The notes under the pieces are model-generated. The model searched no databases. It was not told where the DNA came from and saw nothing but the letters and a program-made list of their open reading frames with translations. From NCBI RefSeq assembly GCF_001625215.2, contig NC_030382.2, positions 48,759,364-48,823,363 on the forward strand: a stretch of DNA of 64,000 nt. Direction: 5' to 3'. The translations under genes were made by a program, and so were the position numbers. The stretch is from Daucus carota subsp. sativus. Taxonomy: Eukaryota > Streptophyta > Magnoliopsida > Apiales > Apiaceae. Below, in pieces: positions 13,438 to 25,100 of this stretch (within the stretch, counting starts at the first letter, position 1; every line of letters starts with the position of its first letter).

Positions 13438-13609
13438 GCTTCCACGTCCCCCTTGCTAAAAGACGGCGGAGTGTCGCTCCGCATGACAGCTATCAACACC
13501 TCTCTCTCTCTCTACTACTACGTTTCCTTTTAATTTTGTTTCTATTTTCATCTTCCCCCGCTTTACTTTTTAACGTACAGAAAATTACTTTAAAATAATA
13601 ACCATGACA

Positions 13610-13712
13610 CCAACGAAAAATATTACTTTATCGAGAGTAAAAAAAACACTATATACATTATATCGAGATCAGGCAAAATATTATTTTATCGAGGTTCAAC
13701 TGTGCATGAACA
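13610..13712. mobile_element. Degenerate fragment of the same ATCGAGGTT family upstream of UEV1
   Basis: The tract ends ATTTTATCGAGGTTCAACTG and contains repeated TTATCGAG motifs like the right end of the element at 23450-24075. The other terminus is not recognisable. Confidence 0.35.
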
Positions 13713-14099
13713 TTCTGCACATTATCTAACTTGAATTTCATTTTTATACATGCACATAATTTTTTCCCCTTAATTTGTAAGCACCAGATCTTAGTACCAA
13801 AAATGTAGTATTTGATAGGAAGATGGGTTCGGCAAATATTTTAAAACTCTAATACAGAGATAGACAATCTGTTTACAATTAAAAGAGTTTTATATTTGTA
13901 AAGAAAAGAGCGAGTGCTTAATTAAAACAGTTTTGCTAGTGTGATTAAGCACTAAACTTTATTCATTTAACTTTTTTTAATTGACTCCTATTTTTTAATA
14001 TTGATTGATCCCGCTAAATATATAAAAACTACATCGATTATAATGAGCTAAATGCATAAAATTTAATTGTATAGACACAAATTAGACAAACCATCATTA

Positions 14100-14341
14100 G
14101 GCCTTGCTCCCGAGTTTTTTTAGGAGAGAAAGCAAGTGAATGCAAGTGAAAGCAAGTGTGCTTTCACTTTCATCCCACTTTTGGAGTGAAAGTTTTAGAG
14201 TGAAATTATGCTATATTTTCACTCACTTTCACTCGCTTTCCTCCCTTTAAAAAACTCGGGAGCACGAGTAGGAGTGAAAGTTAGATAACTTTCCTTCCTC
14301 TTCACTTGCTTTCCTCCCTTTTTAAAACTCGGGAGCAGGGT
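14100..14341. mobile_element. MITE-like inverted-repeat element between UEV1 and PLATZ
   Basis: The left end GGCCTTGCTCCCGAG pairs with CTCGGGAGCAGGG at the right. The right terminus is duplicated: TTTAAAAAACTCGGGAGCA near 14248 and TTTTTAAAACTCGGGAGCA near 14320. The interior is built from AAGTGAAAG and CTTTCACTT units. The target duplication is unclear. Confidence 0.65.
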
Positions 14342-14493
14342 GTAAAAATACTAATTTATAAAATTGATATTTCTTGGGGGATACAGTAAATTACTTAGTA
14401 TTACAGGATACAAAATTCAAAATACAGGCAAACACCAGTTTAGAGACAAATGAGGAACAAGAAATTGATACATTAAAACAATATCAAAGTAAT

Positions 14494-15772
14494 CTAGAAC
14501 ATCGGTGCCCTCAGTGCAACTCCTTTTCTTAATTTTTGTCTCTTGGGAGAAGAAAGAGTTTCAATCACATCGCCCCCGCAATTACATAAATCTTCTTCCT
14601 TTTCGTCAATCGAATGTTGGTTAGCTTCCTCTGCTTGTTCATCTCTAGACATTGAGAATACCTGCTAACAATTGAAACCACTTAATAAGCCACTACTACA
14701 TTAGATTTCTCAAATTATTAAGTTGCAGATATATAATGAAACGCGACAAAACAACATTTTGCTTTCATTTTACAAATTCAAATGTTAGTATGTTTCCCTT
14801 TGATTCATCTGAAACTAACTAGTGCATCGTAAACTGACCTTGCATTGCAGGCTGCAGTATAGTGAGGTCTGCAAGCTCCTATTACAGATGATGCAATTGT
14901 GCAGAAAACGCAGATTATTTTGCTGACATTGTGGTGATGGCTGCTGAGACCTTTGCTTCAGAAATATAACTCTATCTTTATTTGTATGATATGTCTGGGA
15001 GCATGCTAATATTGTTAATGCTGATTAAAATATCATTAGAGGGGTAACACAACAAATCATTTTATTTCTCTATGGGAATTCTCATTAATATGATACACTA
15101 CTTCCATTTCTCATTAGTATGAGTATCTCAGATGATCATAGGACATGAAGGTAATTAATCAGTAATTTACAAACCTGAATCCCTGAACAATCAAAGAACT
15201 TGCATAAATCTTGACGATTAATAACTTCACAATAAACATATCTACGAATCTGCAATGTATAGGCAGCATTTTTAGTAGTGCATTTAACAGATGTCGATAG
15301 GCAGGGAATTTGGTTCACCAAACAAAATTTTTTTGCCCCCAACTAGTTTCAAATCCTAACCCCGTCCCTGCTCACAAACATCTTAATACAAAGAATTTTG
15401 ATAATAATACAATAAAATGATTATTACCTTGAGATGTCTGTGATGTGCGTGGGCAGGAAGACAATTGCAACAGAAAGACTGATGACAATCGATGCAAAAT
15501 CCATCCTCTTTATTCTTTCTGAAATCTTCATGACTCTCACATGGATTAAAAAAGAGCTCTGTGCACATAACTTCCACCCATGCCGGAACTTTCACACTCA
15601 AATCCTGCAATATTATCATCACACTTTCTCAATTAAAAAGTAATTATTATACATAGACATCATATATAATACGAACTAAAACTAATAACTGAAAAGCAGA
15701 TGTATATTCTATATAAAAACATGCATAAATATTAGTTGTAGAGTTTAGAGGAACTTGCATGTTGTGGTGCAT
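14494..15772 (-). CDS. PLATZ zinc-binding transcription factor
   Basis: Exons 15428-15604, 15175-15249, 14839-14994 and 14494-14661 stay in frame. A tiny first exon at 15755-15772 (MHHNMQ) fits phase, giving about 197 residues. Exon 2 holds KVPAWVEVMCTELFFNPC and the zinc-ligand series C-x2-H-x11-C-x2-C, then further Cys and His residues ending in HHRH. This is the signature of PLATZ proteins, plant-specific A/T-rich-DNA binders that repress transcription. Exon 3 has the family block RRYVYCEVINRQDLCKFFDC. Exon 4 has LRFLHNCIICNRSLQ, the second zinc region. The last exon is acidic, then ends with PKRQKLRKG, a likely nuclear-localization patch. The start is uncertain: the same frame is open upstream to a Met at 15853, which would add 27 residues. 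Confidence 0.9.
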
Positions 15773-16664
15773 GAAGTCTTTTGACTCCAGCAACCTCTTC
15801 CATAGTACTTGTGAAAGTCTCCTATGAAATTTTATGTGTTTATCCACATTCATAGGGTAGATGAAGAGGTTGTAATACTAATCACTCTTTTTGTTATGTA
15901 CCGACTTTCATAATTATCATTAAAAGTGTCTTGGAAATGTTAAGTGATTATGGTAAGCGTAACAAATTATGCCACCATCTTGTTACGTGATTTTATCAGT
16001 TTTTTTGGATTTCCATATATTATACCAGTCTGTATATATCCCTGCATATTCCGGACTCCACAATCTAGAGGTCTCCATATATATTTTTTATGATAATGAA
16101 GGAAATTATGATGTCAAAATAAATAAATTATAATATTTAACTAGTTTGTTTGTTTTTTTGGTCAGGAATAAATAACTAGTTATATGGAATAATTTTATAA
16201 TTTTATGAGGATTTATTATGATTTTCACACATTTAATATATACCAGTTTGGTGCACACTACTAGTTAAATCCAAAAAACTGAGTGTGATGAAAAATGTTA
16301 AAAGAACCTAAATTCATTTTCTAAAAACATAGTTGAGGCCGTGTGATAATTTTAGGAGTCAAAAAAATTAACAAAAGATTCTTGCGTTGGTGTTTTTGAT
16401 ATAAAAGATTAGATCTTATGAAGAAAGACCGGATATGCGAGTTCCCGTTAATTTCTGTCAATCTTTTTAAGAATATTAGCAGGTTCATCACATTAGTACA
16501 ACCTCACGAGTCATGGCAGCATAGTGTGACTGTTCAGGCCACTAGTCTGCATTTTTCAGTTTCAGAAAGCTATTGGGTTCTTTTATATCGGAACCGGCAG
16601 TCAAGTTGTAGCATCATCCATGTGGCAAATGACAAAACCTGGATTGATGAATATCCTTCAAGAT

Positions 16665-16847
16665 CAGGGGCGGATCTAGCACACAAACGTTACGGGGCAC
16701 CAAACAAATTTTCGAAAAACACCTATATATTTCTAAATATTGTGAGGGCACACTTATAATTTTGTAAAATTTAGAATGGGGAAAAAATGTAAAAAATATT
16801 TTAAGGGGGACACGTGTCCCCCGGTGCTCTTCCTAGATCCGTCCATG
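16665..16847. mobile_element. Short hAT-type MITE, copy 1
   Basis: The ends CAGGGGCGGATCTAG and CTAGATCCGTCCATG are inverted with two mismatches. The flanks TTCAAGAT and TTCAAGGT are 8-bp near-identical direct repeats. The interior is non-coding and closely matches the stretch at 60104-60263. Confidence 0.8.
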
Positions 16848-17762
16848 TTCAAGGTAGTATGTCCGATACTTCTCCAGAGGCTTACAGAATAAGAAACCTG
16901 GATTAATGAAAGTCCTTCACGGTAATGCTAATTATCCCTCGAGAGGATGACATATAGACCCTATAAGAATTTACTGGTTCGGACTGCAGGACTCTGAAAA
17001 GAATTCATTGTAAATCGTGGATCCGACTGCTAGTCAAGACTTTTCAAGAGAATATATAAGCTTAATAGATATGCCAGCTAATATATTGAGTTCTTGAATG
17101 TTGTTGATATGTAAGGAGGCTATGAGATCATATTTTGCTCAGGATCATAAACTACCGGGTTAGGAAATAGCTCATATTTAGTTTGGATCACATCCTCAAA
17201 TACCCACTACCAATTTATATCTAAATAATATAATCCCGACCCAAATCTGGACTTGCTGAAAATAAAACGATCACCTGAACATACCTGAGCAGAGGATTGT
17301 CTTACAGCCCTCCATGTGGAACAGGAAATCGGTTGAGTTATGGACAAACAATGACACATTATGCGTCCAAGTGCAAACTCCTTTCCCTGTAAAGATGGCG
17401 GTCATTTTTTTTTTGTGGGTTCTGTATCTATACAGATAGGTATGCATCTGGGAACTGTGCGGGGCACTCCAGTTCTAAGGATGGCTCCTGCCTCTTGATT
17501 TACCAACATCGAGATCATTTCGGTCATGAAAAAAATGGACAAAAAATGTGTCCGAAGCGGCTGCTGCTTGGTTCACCAACATCATTGCTCGACATATACA
17601 GAATGTTTTAGACGTGCACTTTACGATATAAAGATGAAGCCTTTTTCGGAGTGATGCAAGACTGCAAAGAAATTCTAAAGACAGGCCTAATAAAATATCA
17701 GATCAGGCAGGTTGGGACACAAAATATGTCTTTCTACAGTCTAATAGTGCCGTGCATCAGGT

Positions 17763-17780
17763 GTTGGCCAATTGGCCAAC
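17763..17780. repeat. Perfect 18-bp palindrome
   Basis: GTTGGCCAATTGGCCAAC is its own reverse complement and overlaps the start of the tandem duplication. Confidence 0.9.
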
Positions 17781-17923
17781 CCTCTTGAGGAGGGTAGGAT
17801 ATCAGTTGCGATTTTTGGTTTATAAGTATACTAGTACCAATACCCCAACCCTCCCCAACCCTCTTCAGGAGGGTAGGATATCAGTTGCGGTTTTTGGTTT
17901 ATAAGTATACTAGTACCAATACC
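17776..17923. repeat. Tandem duplication of 69-bp unit, 79-bp period
   Basis: Copies at 17776-17844 and 17855-17923 share CCAACCCTCTT, AGGAGGGTAGGATATCAGTT and GTTTATAAGTATACTAGTAC. They differ at two visible positions (TTGAGG against TTCAGG, GCGATT against GCGGTT). The spacer is CCAACCCTCC-like, suggesting slippage over a CCAACCCTC repeat. Confidence 0.9.
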
Positions 17924-18889
17924 GAAGCTTGTCATCAGAAAATATATCTTAGGGTACAACATTGTGCCCACTAATTAATCATCTCCTAAATTAATGTCAC
18001 AAACATAGAGTTAGAGTTATGATATCATAGATACCCCAGAAGAGAGCAACAACACCCTCCTTGTGACAGCTTCATTATTTACATTTATACGTAACTGCTT
18101 AGGATTTTAAACCAAATAGCCAACTCAGAAGTAGCAGACATGTCGTTATAAATTACATACATAAATCAACAAGATCATCAGTCCGATTGACTTGAAAGCA
18201 TAGCATGTCGGCATAACAAAAAACAGGTATATTCTTAGTTTAGCTCTCAAAGCTTCTTCCTTGAACCAATTACCAATATACTTCTTATCACTTGTATCAG
18301 AGTAAGATATCAAGACGAATCACATTATATTTATAATTACTTGTCCCTAAAATATAATAACTTAATAAAAACAAACTTAAAATAAGTCAAAATATTCCAT
18401 TAAAACTTCATCATCATCGATAAGACCTGATTTGCATGGTATCTAAATTTCTGATGCATACACCATGAACGTATATATGTCTCGAAACAAACTGTGTATA
18501 TATACAATTAGAATAATACTTTATTTTGGCACTTGTCGCCGCACATTAATAATTGAAAAATGGCATTTTCTACAATTAATATCTACCTATAGCTCATATG
18601 GTTTTCCAATAAAAACAACAGAACCATATGAGCATGTGTGACACATTAAGCATGTGTTCACAGGGAAAAAGAATAGCTCAGGAAAACTCAACTCAAATTC
18701 ATTGACCCATCATCCTGACCATGGTTGGGAGTATAACTAAACAAGCTACTATGACATACAATTTACATATTATACCAGAACTAACCTCATCCATGCCTTA
18801 AACATTGATATTTGCATCAGCTGTCATCTAAAACTAGCCTCATTACATGGCGAGGAAAAGAACTGCAAAGCTATCGCTGGCCTGGACCA

Positions 18890-19161
18890 CTACGAGCTGA
18901 TCTTGAGTCTTGACAAGGATTTGTTAATTTCTGGCACGATAGAAGGTCTTGGAGCTTCTTCAGGACTTTGCACATCCTGTAAAATCATTTGACAACAATA
19001 CACTTCAGAGGGGGGAAAAGGAAACATATCAAAAAATATCATTTCCATACATCTATATGAGTTCTCTTCTATCCTCAAGACATAACTGCTCCTCCAGAAC
19101 ACTTGTTAACCATCTTAAAAATCTACACACTGAATTCTATGGTTCATCGTAATCCCTCAAA

Positions 19162-19192
<31 letters not shown>

Positions 19193-22100
19193 TCCTTGGT
19201 ACGGCGAAAATTTCTAACTACAAAGAGGTTATTCTACAATAGAGGTTGACATATATTTATAATTCTAAAAATTGATTAATAAAATGAATTTAAAATATTC
19301 ATCATAAATTTTAAATAACATATTTACATATGTAATACATACATGAATGTGAAAGATATATCACAATATTCAAGAACTCATTAGTTATTATGGATGTGCA
19401 AGTAAAAGGAAAACGTTTTAACACAAACAGTTAAATTGTTGTCAAATAAAAATGAATAAATAAATATTTTAAAGCATCTAAAATTCAGTGAAGTCGGATT
19501 TTGAAAAAAGTTTACCGATTGACGGGAAAAATCAAATTAAAAACAGCAGGGATTAGCTGGGCTTGTGTGTGTGAGGGTGTATTGTATTTCTGTGTGCTGC
19601 CCCTGGCGGGGCCGTTAGATTAGATTGAATGTGTGGCTGAGATTTGTTCTCATATCTCACATAGGTATGTGGTTCTCATTTAAGCACCTGCCTATATATA
19701 TATATAACTTTAGGTCACAGGCAACTTTTAAAATAATCTGAACGGAAAAAGAATTTGGCAAAAGCACTAGCTTGGTAATGACCAAGCCAAAAAGGAGTCC
19801 AGTCTAATCTTGGAATATCACAAGATAGTATCAAATTCCATGGATAGCAACAATTCATCTTTTTTGTCTAGAGTACCCGGTCAAAACCATCTCAAGTCTC
19901 GCAGGCACTACTGCACATGCGGGTCAACATGAATCCTAATATAACATCAATAAAATTTGTATATTGATTAAGATGCAACAAATCGAAATTTAGGAGGTTA
20001 CTCGAACCTTAGATGCCAACATAGGACTGTAGCGGGACTGTGCTTCAGATTCATAATACATACGATGCTGCTGCTGCATTTGCGCAAACTGCTGCAACCT
20101 GGACGGAAAATTCATTCCACTGTGTGCGTTTTGCAAGTCTTCATCAATTTCACCATCTCCGGATTCATAAGATCCACTGGGCATGTTATATCTATTTGTA
20201 TAAGGATTTCCTGATGATGATTGGTGAATATGTTCCCCGCTGAAGGAGTAGGATGGTACTGTTTTTAATCGAGTCCGTAGAACTTTAAAGGCTGCACTTT
20301 GCTGCACTCAACACTAAATGGATCAGAAGAGAATAAAGAGCTTATAAACCATTATTTTCAGATTATATTGCAATACTCAATCTGGTGATACCATACAGAC
20401 ACCAACAATTAGCTATTTCCGTAAGTGGAGATTTTTAAGCCTATAATATAGTTATGGTTTAAAATGAACAAAAAGAGCCAGAAGAAAAGGTTGACTGCAC
20501 ACTAACATCTGCGACAAAAATTTAGAAAAGATGTATCAAAGTCAACGGATGCTTTCCTTGCTGTTTCCTAGATGATAACATGGGTGCTATTAGCACATAA
20601 CACCCACTTTATCTGCAAGGCATAGGCTAATGGATACCCCTCTACTCTAGGTGAAAAGAGGCCAAGGGTTTAAGCCTTGGTAGAGGCATATTTGAGTGGG
20701 TATTCAAATTTATATAATTAGCCTCAACCAAAGAAAACAAAAAATTACACCAGTTTCATGAATCAAATAAATAACTTCTGAATTACATGGTGCTTGTGGA
20801 TTTTTATATATGCAATACAAAGTCTGCTACGCACCCTTTGTTAGGTAACAGTGATGATGATGTGGGCCATACATTGATCAAAAGTCTTGCACATTTTTTA
20901 AGTTCCCTATCTTGTGTATAATGTAACATTCATATCTTTCAAATCCATGAGGATGTTAGAATGATCATTTAACAAATTAACTGCTTCCAGATGCAGAGTG
21001 ATAACTATTGCCCTGATAAATATTATAGTTTTGTTCCATATCCTAAAGCAAAATTTGGAGACAAAGTACCTGAGGTAACAGCATAAGAAGACCATACAGA
21101 GCTTTTAACAGCCATATGTGCTTTCCAGGTTCCAGCAGCTGAATCAACAAGAAAACATAACTTTTACATAAATCAAAATAAAAGTATAAAACACTACAAG
21201 GGCTGCTTTTCAGTTTTATCATGCTATGATGCACTGAATTTAAAAAATCGCACGTAATCACAGACTAACTAAAGCATCAATTGTAAACGAGTCAAGAATT
21301 TACATGCAGCTCTTCAGAGAAGACCTTAACAGAATTCTATTGATAGTTAAATCTCCATTGCTGTTTCTCACTACTATAAATGAGTTCCTTTATAAGAACA
21401 TATAGTGTTCCATAATTTAATAATGCTAAAAAAACGTGAGTTATGACGAGCATAAATAACTACCTAATAGACTGCATATTTGAGTTTTTTCTTTTCTTCA
21501 ATCCTCAGGCAAAATAGGATATCTAAATTCTAAATGCAATATGGTCTTATTATCTAAATGATTTGTCAGGGTTGTGACTGAGCAGTTACAAGCTATTAAA
21601 TGGTCCCTGGCGGCCACTAGCGCAAAAGAGCTTAATACAATGTTGGACCCACATGACTAGTGAACAAGCTCTACTGTGAAAACTGATATGATAAGATGTG
21701 ACCTAAGTAATTAAACAGCTCTAAACTGCTTCATTAGTTCTTACTGAGGAATTTAGAGCTGAAATAACACGGAACATTGACTAACATACAAGGTGTATAG
21801 ATATTACAATCTAACAATGTGCTTGTGATGGGAATGAGAAATTAAAATATTATTTCGTATTTATTCTATGTTATTATTTAGGAATGGATTTGATTATAAT
21901 TCATTATAAAATTAAACTACTTCATATAAACAGTTCAGTATAAATATATGGAACAGAATAAGTTAAGAAAATAATTTGTTTCCATTATTATAAGGATTAT
22001 ACTTGGAGGTTTATCTTTAGAAATGTACTCTACTTACAAGGAGATGTAATCTATTCTTATACGAAAGACTTTGATTGATTAATTGATATTGAGAATTGTT

Positions 22101-25100
22101 TCTCTTGTTATGGATAGAACGTGGGGCAAATTCTTCTCTTGAAAACTCTTCGGCATACTGTTTCACAAGTGGTTGGATCTCATCGCCTTAGGGCAGTGAA
22201 TTTTCCGGGATTAACTCACTCAAATGTATCTTTCTTTGCTTACTTGTATCACAACGAATTAGTATCAAAAAAATTAACTCTCTGCATCAGTTTAATACGG
22301 CGAGACGGGCCGTTTATCATTACGATAGGTGTCAAGTGGAAGGTGTAGTGATGTATGTAGCTGAGGCATCCTAACAGACCGGGAGACTTGAACCTTTTTC
22401 CTACATGACCCGATCAATTCAGGTCAGGCACTGGCCGTCTATTTTCATTGTTCAACTCTTTGACAACATGAAAAAACCAAGAGCTCTGCCCTCTCTACCT
22501 ATCCAACCAAGGGATGGAAGGGCAGAGGCCTTTGGTGTCCCCTCCAATCAATAATTGGGGCCTCACAATCACTAGCCAATATGCTTTTCTCTCATGCCTT
22601 TCTTCGTTCATGGTTCGATACTTTCTAAGATGTTAAAATGTAAGGTATGCATAGTAGCACCAATGAGCAATTGTCATATTGATGCTTATGCTGTGTTGAG
22701 TATTTCAACTAAAAATACAATACAGAGTAATAACTAGTTACTTTGGCTCAGGATAAATTATGTTGAGCATTTTAGAAATGAAGTGTTAATGGCCCCCGGT
22801 ATAAAAGTATATATCTTACCAAATCATGAGGTGGTCATTATAACAAAAGGAGTGGTAACATGAGAAAAAATAGAAATTTAAAGAAAGATCAACAAAGGTA
22901 GTATAGCTATGCAATTCTATTTAAAATTCTAAAACTTGGGTTAATTTGAAGCACCTGCAACCTAAGATATGCGAATATTGGAGTCTCCAGCAAATTGATT
23001 AATTTGTCCAGCTGAACTAAGCACTTAACATTGATATCCTCTTCGGCCAGAGACTGAATGACAGTACTTGCATGCTCGTAAGTCTGTAGATAAATGCAAT
23101 TACATGGAGCATCAGTACAGCGAACGTGGAGTAATTGGTCACCGCAATAACACACATAACCACATAATGCAGAAATGGATAGCTCAAAATTCTTAGCTCT
23201 TGCCTGAGATAATAGGCAAAGACTGATTATTGCCATAGGTGAATGGCACCACGAATTATACAAGGCAAGATATAAGTCTTTTCCAGCCTCATTCACTGAG
23301 GATTTCTTAAGCAGATCTCGAAGGTGTGATAACTCGGATGAAGTAAGTAAAATTAAATTCAAAGCCTGCAACACAACTGAAAAATGTTAAGCTGTACACT
23401 AAGACATTAACAGGAGGCCTTCCAATTACTTTGTTGGGCGGCATATAAGTACAGTAAAACCTCTTTAAATTTATATCCTTAACCCGAAAAATAATATTAT
23501 TTTAGCAAGGTTATTAGTTTATCGATTAATGAAAATTCTATTTTTTTTATCAATAACTTATAAATTTATTAATTTACAAAATATTTCATGCAAAATATAA
23601 TTATTTACTCATAATTCAACATGCATACTGCAGTAATAAATCAAATATCTATTTGTACTGAGCGTCAAAATTAATAACCACACGTACCAAAAATATTTAA
23701 TTAATTAGTTCATGCACCAAAAACACAGTTGAAATTGCAAATTCTAACACGTATATATTCATTGCATGCATATGTATTAGCATTCATATATTCATCAGAG
23801 ATCAGACTGTATCTGATTTTGAGAAACTAAAGAGCTCAACAATTGAGCATTATTTTAGCAAAGTTGTCCACAAAATATTTTGGTATTATGTGTTACATAA
23901 AAGAATTGTATGTTTAATACATTATTATTTTATATTTCTATCAGTCCTTGAGGACTTTCTAAAAATTATTATCTTATGCATTTGGCAATATTATTATTTA
24001 TCCCATTGGCCTAAGTTGGAACTGCGAGAAATTATTATTTAATAGAGCTTATTAATTTATCGAGGTTTTACTGTACTATAGGGTTTGATTTTGCCTGATA
24101 AGTAACCCCACTCAAATTATACCATATACACCATAGCTAATTAAAGCGGACTAACGATTTATAACATGGAAATATGTATACATCACACCATATAATAACT
24201 ATGACAATTCATAGATTTTTGCAACCTGAACCATAATAGATGCAAAATCCAAGTCAGATTCACCCTCAAGTATTGTGGAGACCTCACGATAAACTCTTTC
24301 AGCATCCAAAAGTACACACAGTCGGCGTATTATCAAAGCCCCCCGTCTAGAAATAAAATTAAACAATCACCAACCCAAAAAAAATAGTAAAGCTTATATA
24401 GAGGATATCAGCTACCTAAAGATTGATAACTAGGAGAAAGGGGAGAGAACTCACTTCTCTAACAAAGAGTTGTCAATACGAAAACTGTGGACTAAAAATA
24501 CAACAAGCTGCCGAAATTGCATCGGCTCACTAGCTATACCTGCATGCACCTCAAGCACCAGGAGCACTACCTGAGGAAAGATACCAAAATTTATAAATCT
24601 ATTAGAGATTAAAAAAGAGCATTTTGCTCCTTTATTTAACATAAAAGCCAATAACAATCTTAAATCCCATCTTCACGTGTATGAGATAGATCCCAACATT
24701 GTTGTTGAGACTTCAAACCTAAACAATTCTTAATATTTGAATTCTAGCTCTCACTAAATACTTAACTGAAAGCACCTGATAGCGGAAGTTAGAGTTTGAT
24801 TTTCTCCATTTATTGAACTTATGGTTTTTAGTGTGTGCATGTCAAGGTCCAAATTGTCACTGAGTCTTCAATTTATATAAAGATATAGCATGAGACTGTT
24901 CCTACTTCCTACCTATGCCTAACTGAAAAATATTAGCTCAACTGGCAGGAGTGGAGATGCAGAAAGGGATTAGGATAAGGAATGACTAACCATGAAATTG
25001 AAAATACAATTTAAATTAAAGAAGCAACCTATCTGCACATTGCAAAAAGGAATAATACCGCATCGGAGGGATCTGATAGTGCCTTCAGAAGAGTGTCAAA

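Larger units (their letters stand above)
13351..14493. other. Intergenic region between UEV1 and PLATZ
   Basis: Holds the UEV1 leader with its GA tract, a degenerate transposon end and the MITE at 14100-14341. No gene is seen. Confidence 0.6.
15773..18889. other. Intergenic region between PLATZ and VAC14
   Basis: Contains the hAT MITE at 16665-16847, the tandem duplication and palindrome near 17.8 kb, and the VAC14 3' side. The stretch 16400-17760 is less AT-rich and may be an eroded retroelement, but I see no intact domain. A phrase AACCTGGATTGATGAA recurs near 16.64 and 16.90 kb on either side of the MITE. Confidence 0.5.

Noticed and set aside
15756..15810. PLATZ start reading MEEVAGVKRLHAPQHA in another frame
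   Set aside because: It starts with a good-looking Met but cannot be joined in phase to GATTTGAGTG of exon 2 through the available GT donor.
16418..16759. 113-residue plus-strand open frame next to PLATZ
   Set aside because: It runs into the MITE at 16665, has no recognisable domain and no codon or splice support.
22121..22348. 75-residue open frame in a VAC14 intron
   Set aside because: Its second half is the plastid 4.5S rRNA fragment, so the frame is accidental.
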